Shown: piece after piece, positions 8,524 through 17,052 of the stretch
Layout: each line of letters opens with the position of its first letter
Numbering within the stretch: position 1 is the stretch's first letter
NCBI RefSeq assembly: GCF_012396185.1
Contig: NZ_JAAXOW010000004.1
Coordinates: 219,557 to 283,556, forward strand
DNA: 64,000 nt
Source of the DNA: Sanguibacter hominis ATCC BAA-789
GTDB taxonomy: Bacteria; Actinomycetota; Actinomycetes; Actinomycetales; Cellulomonadaceae
Direction: 5' to 3'
Notes under the pieces: model-generated
Seen by the model: only the letters and a program-made list of their open reading frames with translations
Database searches by the model: none
Told to the model about the DNA's origin: nothing
Translations under genes and position numbers: made by a program

Positions 8524-11511
8524 GTGGCCAGCACCCTCGAGACCCCCGCGACCCCACCAGCACCCCAGCCTCTCGCCGACGTGGACAGCTCCGCGCTCGT
8601 CGCGTCGCTGAGCTCCGCGGTCTCGGGCGAGGTGGACGGCTCGACGCTGCGCCGGGCCCAGTACTCGACCGACGCCTCGAACTACCGCGTCCCGCCGCAG
8701 GTCGTCGTCTTCCCGCGCTCCACGGACGACGTGCTCGCGGCGCTCGAGGTCGCCCGCGAGGCCGGCGTGCCGATCACCTCGCGCGGCGCGGGGACGTCGG
8801 TCGCGGGCAACGCCGTCGGACCGGGCGTGGTCCTCGACTTCTCCAAGCACCTCAGCACGATCCACGAGATCGACCCCGAGGCGCGCACCGCGCACATCGA
8901 GCCGGGCGTCGTCATGTCGAGCCTGCAGGCGGCCGCCGCACCGCACGGCCTGCGCTTCGGCCCTGACCCCTCGACGCAGAACCGCGCGACCCTCGGCGGC
9001 ATGATCGGCAACAACGCGTGCGGCCCGCACGCGGTCGCTTACGGCCGCACGGCCGACAACACGCTCGAGCTCGACGTCGTCGACGGTCTGGGACGCCGCT
9101 TCACGGCGGGCGCAGGGAAGGGCGCGCTCGACGTCGTGCCCGGGCTCGGCGACCTCGTCACCGCGAACATGGCGCTCATCCGCACCGAGCTCGGGCGTTT
9201 CGGCCGGCAGGTCTCGGGCTACAGCCTCGAGCACCTGCTCCCCGAGAACGGCACGGACCTCGCGAAGGCGCTCGTCGGCACGGAAGGCACGGTCGCGACG
9301 ATCCTCGGCGCGACCGTCCGCCTGCACCCGGTGGCCGCGGCGCCTGTCCTCGTGTGCCTCGGCTACCCGGACATGGCGACGGCGGCCGACGACGTCCCGG
9401 CGCTCCTCGCGCTCGACCCGCTGGCGATCGAGGGGCTCGACGCGCGACTCGTCGAGGTCGTGCGCCGCCACAAGGGCGACGGCGCCGTCCCGCCGCTGCC
9501 GCCGGGCGGCGGCTGGCTCATGGTCGAGGTGACGGGCGCGGACGTCGAGGAGGCGCTCGGCAAGGCCTACGCGATCGCGGACGCGGCATCGACGGACGCG
9601 AAGACCGTCCTGCCCCCGGGCCCCGACGCGCGTGCCATGTGGCAGATCCGGGCTGACGGAGCCGGACTCGGTGGGCGCACGCCGTCGGGCAACCAGGCGT
9701 GGCCGGGCTGGGAGGACGCGGCCGTGCCGCCCGAGCGGCTCGGCACGTACCTGCGGGAGTTCGAGGCGCTCATGGCGTCGTACGACGTCGAGGGCCTGAT
9801 GTTCGGCCACTTCGGCGACGGGTGCATGCACGTGCGCCTCGACGTCCCGCTCGAGCACGACGCCGCGGTGTTCCGACGCTTCGTCACGGACGCGGCGACG
9901 CTCGTCGCGTCGCACGGCGGCTCGCTCTCGGGCGAGCACGGCGACGGGCGCGCCCGCGGCGAGCTGCTGCCGCTCATGTACAGCCCGGACGCGATCCGGC
10001 TGTTCGAGGAGTTCAAGGCGCTCCTCGACCCGGCAGACCTGCTCAACCCGGGGATCATCGTGCGGCCCGCGGCGATCGACGCGGACCTGCGCCGTCCTGC
10101 GGCCGCGCCCGTGCGGGTCGACCGGCCGGGGAAGAAGGGCACGGGCTTCGCCTTCACGCACGACGACGGCGACTTCACGAAGGCCGTGCACCGCTGCACG
10201 GGCGTCGGCAAGTGCCGTGCGGACAGCTCCGCGTCGGGCGGCTTCATGTGCCCGTCGTACCAGGCCACGAAGGACGAGACCGACGTGACCCGGGGCCGCG
10301 CCCGCGTGCTGCAGGAGATGGTCAACGGCCGCCTCGTGCGCGGCGGCTGGCGCTCGCCCGAGGTGCACGCGGCGCTCGACCTGTGCCTCTCCTGCAAGGC
10401 GTGCTCGCGCGACTGCCCGGCCGGCGTCGACATGGCGGCGTTCAAGTCCGAGACGCTGTACCGCACCTACCGGGGACGCGTCCGCCCCGTCGACCACTAC
10501 GCGCTCGGCTGGCTGCCGCGCTGGACGCGCCTCGTCACCGCCGTCCCCGGCCTGGCGTCGGTCGCCAACGCGGTGCTCGGTGTGCGCCCGGTCGCGAAGG
10601 CCGTCATGAGGCTAGGCGGCATGGACCCGCGCCGCACGATGGTCAGCTTCGCGACGGAGCCGTTCCGCAAGACCTGGCGCCGCCGCCGCACCGAGCTGGG
10701 CGTGACCCCGTCGAGCGAGGTGAGGCCCGCGACGGGCGTCCTGGGCGTCGCGGGCGACCAGCCGCAGGCTCCCGGCGTGCGCTCCCGCACGCAGGTCGTG
10801 CTGTGGACCGACTCCTTCAGCGACACCCTCGCCCCGAGCGTCCCCGAGGCAGCGGTCAGGGTGCTCGTCGCCGCGGGATACGACGTGATCATCCCCGAGG
10901 ACGAGGCGTGCTGCGGCCTCACCTGGATCTCGACCGGCCAGCTCGACGGCGCCCGCAAGCGCCTCGAGAACCTCCTCGGCGTCCTCGGCCCGTTCGCGGT
11001 CAACGGCGTGCCGATCGTCGGCCTCGAGCCGTCCTGCACCGGCGTCCTGCGCTCCGACCTGCTCGAGCTCCTGCCCGACGACCCGCGCGCCCACGCCGTC
11101 GCCCGTGCGACCCACACGCTCGCCGAGCTCCTCACGGCGCCCGCGCCGCTCGGCCCCGACCCCGCTGTGTGGCAGGTGCCGGACCTGTCCGACGTGACCG
11201 CCGTCGTGCAGCCGCACTGCCATCAGCACTCCGTCATGGGCTTCGCCGCGGACGAGGCGCTCATGCGCGGTGCGGGCGCGACGATCACGACGCTCGCCGG
11301 CTGCTGCGGCCTCGCCGGCAACTTCGGCATGCAGAAGGGCCACTACGACGTGTCGGTGCAGGTCGCGGAGAACTCGCTCCTCCCAGCCCTGCGGGACATG
11401 GCCGACGGCGACACGTACGTCGCCGACGGCTACTCGTGCCGCACCCAGGCGCTCGGGCTCGCGGACGTGCACGGCAAGGCGCTCGCGGAGCTGCTCGCCG
11501 AGCACCTGTGA
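8524..11511 (+). CDS. FAD-linked oxidase with C-terminal Fe-S/CCG reductase domain (D-lactate/glycolate dehydrogenase type)
   Basis: About 995 residues from GTG 8524; GTG 8503 is possible. It fuses a GlcD-like and a GlcF-like protein. Residues about 30-200 form the FAD-binding PCMH domain (SRGAGTSVAGNAVGPGVVLD), 200-520 the FAD-oxidase C-terminal domain (HFGDGCMHVRLD, GEHGDGRARGEL), then two 4Fe-4S sites (CTGVGKC and CLSCKACSRDCP), then two CCG cysteine motifs (EACCGLTW, GCCGLAGNFG). Such fusions oxidise a 2-hydroxy acid, usually D-lactate, and pass electrons to quinone or cytochrome through the clusters. Expected at the inner face of the membrane. The exact substrate is not decided by sequence. 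The gene appears monocistronic. Confidence 0.9.
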   Translation: MASTLETPATPPAPQPLADVDSSALVASLSSAVSGEVDGSTLRRAQYSTDASNYRVPPQVVVFPRSTDDVLAALEVAREAGVPITSRGAGTSVAGNAVGPGVVLDFSKHLSTIHEIDPEARTAHIEPGVVMSSLQAAAAPHGLRFGPDPSTQNRATLGGMIGNNACGPHAVAYGRTADNTLELDVVDGLGRRFTAGAGKGALDVVPGLGDLVTANMALIRTELGRFGRQVSGYSLEHLLPENGTDLAKALVGTEGTVATILGATVRLHPVAAAPVLVCLGYPDMATAADDVPALLALDPLAIEGLDARLVEVVRRHKGDGAVPPLPPGGGWLMVEVTGADVEEALGKAYAIADAASTDAKTVLPPGPDARAMWQIRADGAGLGGRTPSGNQAWPGWEDAAVPPERLGTYLREFEALMASYDVEGLMFGHFGDGCMHVRLDVPLEHDAAVFRRFVTDAATLVASHGGSLSGEHGDGRARGELLPLMYSPDAIRLFEEFKALLDPADLLNPGIIVRPAAIDADLRRPAAAPVRVDRPGKKGTGFAFTHDDGDFTKAVHRCTGVGKCRADSSASGGFMCPSYQATKDETDVTRGRARVLQEMVNGRLVRGGWRSPEVHAALDLCLSCKACSRDCPAGVDMAAFKSETLYRTYRGRVRPVDHYALGWLPRWTRLVTAVPGLASVANAVLGVRPVAKAVMRLGGMDPRRTMVSFATEPFRKTWRRRRTELGVTPSSEVRPATGVLGVAGDQPQAPGVRSRTQVVLWTDSFSDTLAPSVPEAAVRVLVAAGYDVIIPEDEACCGLTWISTGQLDGARKRLENLLGVLGPFAVNGVPIVGLEPSCTGVLRSDLLELLPDDPRAHAVARATHTLAELLTAPAPLGPDPAVWQVPDLSDVTAVVQPHCHQHSVMGFAADEALMRGAGATITTLAGCCGLAGNFGMQKGHYDVSVQVAENSLLPALRDMADGDTYVADGYSCRTQALGLADVHGKALAELLAEHL

Positions 11512-11618
11512 GGCCCGGCTTCATCCTTCCCGTGCGTTGACTTTCCTCGTAGCATGACCACGAGCGACCGGTCCGGGGGGACACGTACGGCGCTCGAGCT
11601 GAGTTCGGGGGAAGTGCC

Positions 11619-13130
11619 TTGCCCATCTATGAGATCGAGTCGGACCGGGTCGTTCCCGTGCCGTCGATGCAGCCTGCGCCCGTCGCGTTCCTGCCCGAGG
11701 CTCGCAGCGTCGTCGAGCACCACCTGGACTCCCTCCTCGGCGAGCCCGTCATGCCCGTGCACCACGCGCTGCCCGACGAGGACGCCCCCTACCTGACAGC
11801 GCTCGACGCGTACGGTGCGGTCGTGGTCGTCGAGCTCGTCGGCATGCTCGACGACTCGGCGCTCGTCGCGGCCCTCGGCCGCGCGGGTCGAGCGGGCGGC
11901 CAGTCGCGCGGCGAGCTCGTCGCCGGCTACGACCACGGGCCTGAGGCTTTCGGCACCGACCACGCGATGTTCCTCGCCCGTGTCCCGTCGCTCGGCGCGA
12001 CGCAGCCGCACGTGCGCACGGGCGGCGTCCGTCTCGTGCTCGTGTGCGCGTCCGCAGGGCTGACGACGGTCGACGCGCTGGACTTCCTGCGCCAGCCCGG
12101 CATGCAGGTCGACGTGTTCCGTCTCGGCGTGGTCCGCGCGCCCGACGGGCGCCGCTACGTCGACGTGTCGCCGCTCGGAGACAGCGCCCGCGGCCCGCGT
12201 GGCATGGAGTCGATGCCGTCGGCGGCCTCGTCCGTCTCGTCGCCGTCCGCCCGGACCGCGCACGCGCCCGCCGCGTCGGCACCCGCCGGCCCGGACACAC
12301 CTGCGCCTGCGCGCATGCCGGTCGGCGGTGGCGCTGCCGCCGTCGCGCCCGCCGCAGCCGTCCAGGCGACGGCCGCCGCCGGCTACGCCGCTGCGATGGC
12401 TCACGTCCCTGCCGGCGTGGCCCTCGCGTCCGTCCCGGCGCTCGCACCCGGGTCCGCGATCGAGGTGGATCCGAACCCGGTCGCCCCGGTGGTGCCCGCG
12501 CCCAGCGTCGGCGTTCGTCCTGTCGCCGACCCGCGGGGATCGGCCGCCGCAGTCGTCTCACCGACCGCCCGCGCCAAGCGGACGGTCACCCTCGGAGCCT
12601 CCGGCGCAGGATCGTCGACGACTCCGCGTCTCGGGGGTCCTACGCCGTCCGTGACGGGTGCGGCGACGCACCCTGCAGCGTTCGCGGGTGCCCGGTCGCG
12701 CGCGCGGCTCGCGTCGGTCGAGGAGACGTCGATCGACACGAACCCGAACGACCTGTCTACGCTGCGCGAGTCGTCGCGCAGCTATGCCGCCGCCATGTCG
12801 TACGGCTCGGTCACGGAGCCCACGCCGCCGCCGCGCGGCCCGCGCCAGCCGATCCCGCAGGGGTGGCGGGACGCCGCGCTGAAGAAGCTTGCCGGCCGCC
12901 TCGAGGAGCCGACGCCGCTCCTGTGGGTCCGGCACCGGCGCAACGAGCGCTTCGAGGTGACGCTCCACCCGGACGGCGTGATCGAGCTGCCGGACGGCCG
13001 CCGGTTCATGTCCCCGGACGTCGCCGCGACGATCGTGTCCGACGCCGAGCACACGGTCGACGGCTGGGGTGCGTGGCGCGTCGGCGAGGAGACCGGCCCG
13101 ACGCTGCGCGACCTGCGCGCCCAGGGCTGA
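11619..13130 (+). CDS. RAMA-domain-containing protein with Ala/Pro-rich linker
   Basis: 503 residues, TTG start preceded by a GGGGGAAG ribosome site. Residues 1-185 form a globular alpha/beta region of unknown role, with an acidic strand-helix layout. Residues about 190-400 are an Ala/Pro/Val linker. The last 90 residues (from GWRDAALKKLAG to RDLRAQG) match the RAMA domain: strand-rich, with IELPDGRRFMSPDVAATIV and GWGAWRV. RAMA domains were first described next to adenine methylases and are thought to bind modified DNA or assist restriction-type enzymes; no methylase or nuclease is encoded nearby. An upstream TAGCAT at 11550 could be a -10 box. Confidence 0.7.
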   Translation: MPIYEIESDRVVPVPSMQPAPVAFLPEARSVVEHHLDSLLGEPVMPVHHALPDEDAPYLTALDAYGAVVVVELVGMLDDSALVAALGRAGRAGGQSRGELVAGYDHGPEAFGTDHAMFLARVPSLGATQPHVRTGGVRLVLVCASAGLTTVDALDFLRQPGMQVDVFRLGVVRAPDGRRYVDVSPLGDSARGPRGMESMPSAASSVSSPSARTAHAPAASAPAGPDTPAPARMPVGGGAAAVAPAAAVQATAAAGYAAAMAHVPAGVALASVPALAPGSAIEVDPNPVAPVVPAPSVGVRPVADPRGSAAAVVSPTARAKRTVTLGASGAGSSTTPRLGGPTPSVTGAATHPAAFAGARSRARLASVEETSIDTNPNDLSTLRESSRSYAAAMSYGSVTEPTPPPRGPRQPIPQGWRDAALKKLAGRLEEPTPLLWVRHRRNERFEVTLHPDGVIELPDGRRFMSPDVAATIVSDAEHTVDGWGAWRVGEETGPTLRDLRAQG

Positions 13131-13161
13131 CCAGCCCGCACCGTGGCTCAGGGGTGGGGGC

Positions 13162-14145
13162 TCACTGCCACCCGTACGCGACGACCCACCGGGTGATCTG
13201 CTCGTAGAACGCGGCCCGCGGGCCGGGGCGTGAGAGCGCGAGATCGTGGATGCCGCCGGGGATGCGGACGAGCGTGACGACGTTCCCGAGGTTCGGCACG
13301 CGTCGCGCGATCGCCTCGACGTCGAGCACGGCGTCGGCCTCGCGCATGTCCTCGCTCCAGCGAGGGCTGATCGCGGAGCGTCCCGACAGGAGCGTCAGCA
13401 CGGGGATGTCGAGCCTGAGCCCGCGTGCGACGGCGGCGTGGCCGACGAGGATCGCGTTGAGCCATCCGGCCCGCACGGGGAACGACGGCGTCGGGCGCCA
13501 CCGTGGGTCCGTGTCCCACTCGCCGCCGGAGGCGCGGTCGACGGTCCGGGAGTAGAAGCCGGGGTCGATGTTCGGCAGGGCCGTGCGCGGCTGGAAGCGG
13601 GCGAGCTGAGCGATCGCGGGGGCGGAGACGGTCCGCGCGACCGAGGAGCCCTGCAGCTCGAGCCAGGGGGAGTTGAGGACGAGCCCCGAGACGATCCCCG
13701 GGTGCCGGTCCGCCCACAGGGCAGCCGTGAGGCCGCCGGTCGAGTGCGCCATGAGCAGCAGCGACGCGTGCGCCCCGAGCTCGGCGCGCACGACGTCGAG
13801 CGCGGCGGCGATGTCCTCGTCGTACGTCGTGAGGTCCTCGACGTACCCGGGCGTCTGGTGCGCGCGCATCGAGCGACCGTACTTGCGCAGGTCGAGCGCA
13901 TAGAACGCGACGCCCTGGGCGTGCCAGTACGCGGCGAGCCCGGTGTGGAAGAAGTAGTCGGACCAGCCGTGCAGGTAGAGCACGGCGCGAGCGGGGCGCG
14001 GGTACGGGTCGGGCTCCGGCGCGAACCGGACGAGGGTCGCGACGACGTCGCCCTCGTCGTCGGCGGCCAGGTCCAGGTCGAGAGCCCGGAAGTCGGGGCC
14101 GAGGACGTCCTGCCGCCACCCGGGCGGGTAGCGGCGCGGGCTCAC
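13162..14145 (-). CDS. Alpha/beta-hydrolase (serine aminopeptidase S33/monoacylglycerol-lipase-like)
   Basis: 327 residues, GTG start at 14145 overlapping the stop of the oxidoreductase gene upstream (GTGA on the minus strand). Visible hydrolase elements: oxyanion HGWSDYF, the strand YALDLRKYGRS, nucleophile elbow MAHSTGG, and the late His in IPGGIHDLAL. Asp lies in the region after VLTLLSGRSA. There is no signal peptide, so it should be cytoplasmic. Likely substrates are esters or lipids; not decided by sequence. It is the last gene of a three-gene leftward group. Confidence 0.85.
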   Translation of the reverse strand: MSPRRYPPGWRQDVLGPDFRALDLDLAADDEGDVVATLVRFAPEPDPYPRPARAVLYLHGWSDYFFHTGLAAYWHAQGVAFYALDLRKYGRSMRAHQTPGYVEDLTTYDEDIAAALDVVRAELGAHASLLLMAHSTGGLTAALWADRHPGIVSGLVLNSPWLELQGSSVARTVSAPAIAQLARFQPRTALPNIDPGFYSRTVDRASGGEWDTDPRWRPTPSFPVRAGWLNAILVGHAAVARGLRLDIPVLTLLSGRSAISPRWSEDMREADAVLDVEAIARRVPNLGNVVTLVRIPGGIHDLALSRPGPRAAFYEQITRWVVAYGWQ

Positions 14146-15098
14146 GGCAGGACCACGACCTTGCCGAACTGGGTGCCCTCGGCCATGAGCCCGATCCCGC
14201 GCGCCGTGTCGGTGAGCGGCACCTCGAGCGCGATCGTGGGGCGCAGGTCGTGCGTCCCGAGGAATGCGAGCAGCGCGGCGAGGTCGTCGCGGCTGCCCAT
14301 GGTCACGCCCTGGACGCGGATCTCCTGGAAGAAGATGCGGGTGAGCTGGGCGGCGTCGGCGTCGCCCGTCGTCGCGCCGGCGACGGCGATGGTCCCGCCG
14401 GGGCGGACGCTCGCGGCGGAGTGCGCCCACGTCGCGCGACCGACGGTCTCGACGACGGCGTCGACGCGGCGGGGGAGGCGGGCACCGGGCTCGACGGCGG
14501 TCGCGCCGAGGGCGGCCGCGCGTTCGCGCTTCTCGGCGGAGCGGCTCGTCGCGAAGACCTCGAGGCCGGCGGCGACGCCGAGCGCGATCGCCGCCGACGA
14601 GACGCCGCCGCCCGCACCCTGCACGAGGACGCTGCTTCCGGGGCGCAGCTCGGACGCGCGGAAGAGCAGGGAGTAGGCGGTGAGCCAGGCGGTCGGGAGG
14701 CATGCGGCCTCGGCGAAGGACAGTGTGGCGGGCTTGTCGAGGAGGTTGGCGGTCGGGACGGCGACCTGCTCGGCGAGCGTCCCGGGGTACTTCTCCGAGA
14801 GGAGCGTGCGGCGCTCGCGCGGCCCGACACCGTGCCCGTCGGCGCCGATGACGCCGTGGACGACGACCTCGCGACCGTCGGGGGTGACGCCTGCGGCGTC
14901 GGTCCCCAGGATCATCGGCAGCGCCTCGTCGGGCAGGCCGACGCCGCGCAGCGACCACAGGTCGTGGTGGTTGAGGGACGCGGCACGGACGTCGACGACC
15001 GTCCAGTTCTCGCGCGCCTCGGGCGCGGGGCGTTCCCCGACGACGAGGCCGCTGAGGGGATCGGTGGGGGACGTCGACGCAGCGTAGGCAGCCAGCAT
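14142..15098 (-). CDS. Zinc-independent MDR alcohol dehydrogenase/quinone oxidoreductase
   Basis: 318 residues, ATG at 15098 with AGGGA immediately upstream. Medium-chain dehydrogenase fold: N-terminal GroES-like domain (VVDVRAASLNHHDLWSLRG, ILGTDAAG) and a C-terminal Rossmann domain with the NADP-binding turn VQGAGGGVSSAA, followed by LEVFATSRSAEKRE, whose Ser-Arg pair suggests NADPH preference. Structural and catalytic zinc cysteines are missing, placing it with quinone- or enoyl-reductase MDRs. Its TGA overlaps the GTG of the hydrolase gene, so the two are probably co-translated. Confidence 0.88.
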   Translation of the reverse strand: MLAAYAASTSPTDPLSGLVVGERPAPEARENWTVVDVRAASLNHHDLWSLRGVGLPDEALPMILGTDAAGVTPDGREVVVHGVIGADGHGVGPRERRTLLSEKYPGTLAEQVAVPTANLLDKPATLSFAEAACLPTAWLTAYSLLFRASELRPGSSVLVQGAGGGVSSAAIALGVAAGLEVFATSRSAEKRERAAALGATAVEPGARLPRRVDAVVETVGRATWAHSAASVRPGGTIAVAGATTGDADAAQLTRIFFQEIRVQGVTMGSRDDLAALLAFLGTHDLRPTIALEVPLTDTARGIGLMAEGTQFGKVVVLP

Positions 15099-15145
15099 GT
15101 CCCTAACATACCGACCCGGTCCTGCCGCGCCAGGGGCGGCGCGGC

Positions 15146-15877
15146 TCAGAACAGCGGGAGCATCCTGCCGAGGTCGGGGACGCCGGTCGCGGTGTCGCCC
15201 GTGCGCAGCGCGCGGGCGAGGGCGTCGACGTCGTACGGCTGGCGGCCGCTCGCGAGACGCACCCACAGCAGCGGCTCGACGACCTCGAGCGACCAGCCGC
15301 CGCGCGTGACGACGATCTTGAGGAGCTCGTCCGCGACGATGCGGGTCGCCTCGGGGTCGCGCGGGTCGGCGGGACCGGTCGAGTCGACGGTGCCGTGCAG
15401 GGACGTCACGAGGTCGTCGGCGTGGACGACGAGCTCGACGAGGCGGGAGACGGCGAGCTCGCGCAGCTTGATCGGCGCGCGGCGGGCCTGGACGACGCGG
15501 TCGCCGTCGTCGCCGAGCGCCACGAGGTGCTCGAGCGCGTCGTGCGCCATCTCGCGGACGGTCGCCTGCGGCGTCGCGGCGATCTCGTGAGCGAGGTCCT
15601 TCGTCGTGTCGGTGATCTCCTGGGCGCGGCCCGGATAGGTGCCGAGGTACTCGGCGAGGCTCAGCGGGTGGCTGCCGGGAGGGCAGGGCATCGCGGCGGT
15701 GACGGCGCTCATCGCGCGGCCGAGGTGGGCCAGCAGCTCGCCGTTGGTCCAGCCGGGCAGCGCGCTCGGCTGGTCGGCGGTGCCGAGCAGGTCGTCGCCG
15801 AGCGGTTCGAGCCACCGTTCGAGGAGGTCCCACTGGCGGTTGAGGGCGGCCGCGACATCGGCGAGGGGCGTGGTCAT
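15146..15877 (-). CDS. Maleylpyruvate isomerase-family (TIGR03083/DinB-fold) protein
   Basis: 243 residues from ATG 15877, with AGGA about 10 nt upstream. The N-terminal 150 residues resemble the mycothiol-dependent maleylpyruvate isomerase N-terminal domain: LNRQWDLLERWL, LPGWTNGELLAHLGRA, and the metal-site region VSRLVELVVHADDLV. The rest is a sterol-carrier-like tail. Family members are metal-binding four-helix proteins often linked to mycothiol chemistry. It stands 47 nt upstream of the MDR gene on the same strand, so it may be the first gene of that leftward unit. Exact reaction unknown. Confidence 0.8.
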   Translation of the reverse strand: MTTPLADVAAALNRQWDLLERWLEPLGDDLLGTADQPSALPGWTNGELLAHLGRAMSAVTAAMPCPPGSHPLSLAEYLGTYPGRAQEITDTTKDLAHEIAATPQATVREMAHDALEHLVALGDDGDRVVQARRAPIKLRELAVSRLVELVVHADDLVTSLHGTVDSTGPADPRDPEATRIVADELLKIVVTRGGWSLEVVEPLLWVRLASGRQPYDVDALARALRTGDTATGVPDLGRMLPLF

Positions 15878-15957
15878 GACGCCAATCCTGCCATCGGCTC
15901 CCACGCACGTCCGGTGCTTCGACGTAGGGGCGTGCTCGCGACGGAGGGGGCCGCTCG

Positions 15958-16006
15958 CGAGGTAGGGCCTTCAGAGCCCCTGTCTCGCGTGCGCACCCCT
16001 ACCTCG
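15958..16006. repeat. Inverted repeat in the divergent promoter region (possible operator)
   Basis: CGAGGTAGGG (15958-15967) pairs exactly with CCCTACCTCG (15997-16006) over a 29-nt spacer. The region also carries a further GTAGGGG copy at 15924-15930. It lies just upstream of the -10 TAGGTT (16024-16029) of the gene at 16036, and upstream of the leftward group, so it could be an operator. No regulator is identified. Confidence 0.35.
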
Positions 16007-16035
16007 GCGCAGGGGGACGGCTCTAGGTTGGGCAC

Positions 16036-17052
16036 ATGGGAGCGAGCCCGGTCGTGCGTCGCGCGCTCGTCGTGGTCCTCGTGACCGTGGCGGTCCTCGG
16101 GGTGCCGGTCACGCTCGCGGCGGGCTGGGCCCACCGCGTCGTGAGCGACCCGGACGCCTACTCGTCGGCGATGGCGAGGATCGCCGACGACCCCGAGGTG
16201 CGGTCGGTCGCGTCAGCCGAGGTGAGCGACAGGCTGCTGGGCGCGGTCGACGTCGAGGCCCTCGTGCGCCGCTCCCTCGACGCGACGCTGGGACCTGCCG
16301 GGCATGCCGACCGGGTCCGTGAGGCGCTCGTGGCGGCGTCGACCTCGCTGCTGCGGGCGACGGTGCGCGACGGCGTCGAGCGCGCGCTCGTGTCGGACGC
16401 CGCGTCGGCGACCTGGGACGGCGCGAACCGACGGATGCACGAGGGGCTGCGGTGGGTCCTGACGACGGACGCGCCCGCGTCGGTGGGAGGTACGGGCGTG
16501 GCCGGGGTGTCGGCGTCGGGCGAGGTGCTGCTCGATCTCGGTGCGGTGGCCGACCAGGTCGCGGCGCGCCTCGAGGCCGAGCGGCTGCCGGTCCCGGACG
16601 TGCTCGGCCGCGTCGACCTGACGGTCGTCGTGCTCGACCGGGAGGAGGTCGCGCAGGCCCGGACGGCATACCGGTGGGCGGGCGCGGTGCGCGTGTGGGG
16701 CTGGTGCGTCGTGGCTCTGGCTGGGGCGGGGGCGGTCACCGCGGCACGACGACGCGGCCTCGTCGGTGCGGTCATCGGTGCGGGGCTCGTCGTGGCGACC
16801 GCGGTGGCACGGGCGCTCGCGGGGACGGTCCCTGCTGTCCTGCAGCGCGAGCTGGACGATCCGGACGGCCTCGCTGGGCTCGTCGTCGCGCGCGGTGGCG
16901 AGGTGCTCGCGGACAGCCTCCGCAGCGCGGTCGCGCCGGGGCTGTGGATCGGTGGTGGCGTGCTGCTCGCGGTGGCGGTCGTGGCCGTGCTCGGCCGTGC
17001 ACCCGGGGTGCTCAGCGACCGCGGACGGCCTCGGTCGCGAGGAACTCGGTGA
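16036..17052 (+). CDS. Hypothetical integral membrane protein
   Basis: 338 residues, ATG at 16036 placed 6 nt after a TAGGTT -10-like box, so probably leaderless. One N-terminal transmembrane helix (RRALVVVLVTVAVLGVPVTLAAG) is followed by a roughly 180-residue extracytoplasmic region rich in short amphipathic helices, then three hydrophobic helices between about residues 212 and 320. This topology occurs in many uncharacterised actinobacterial membrane proteins. No catalytic motif is visible and I assign no function. Its 3' end overlaps the convergent metX 3' end by 41 bases. Confidence 0.7.
   Translation: MGASPVVRRALVVVLVTVAVLGVPVTLAAGWAHRVVSDPDAYSSAMARIADDPEVRSVASAEVSDRLLGAVDVEALVRRSLDATLGPAGHADRVREALVAASTSLLRATVRDGVERALVSDAASATWDGANRRMHEGLRWVLTTDAPASVGGTGVAGVSASGEVLLDLGAVADQVAARLEAERLPVPDVLGRVDLTVVVLDREEVAQARTAYRWAGAVRVWGWCVVALAGAGAVTAARRRGLVGAVIGAGLVVATAVARALAGTVPAVLQRELDDPDGLAGLVVARGGEVLADSLRSAVAPGLWIGGGVLLAVAVVAVLGRAPGVLSDRGRPRSRGTR

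Noticed and set aside
8236..10497. 753-codon minus-strand open frame opposite the FAD/Fe-S dehydrogenase
   Set aside because: Arg/His-rich composition and no family resemblance; the plus strand encodes clear FAD and 4Fe-4S motifs. Long antisense frames are expected at this GC content.
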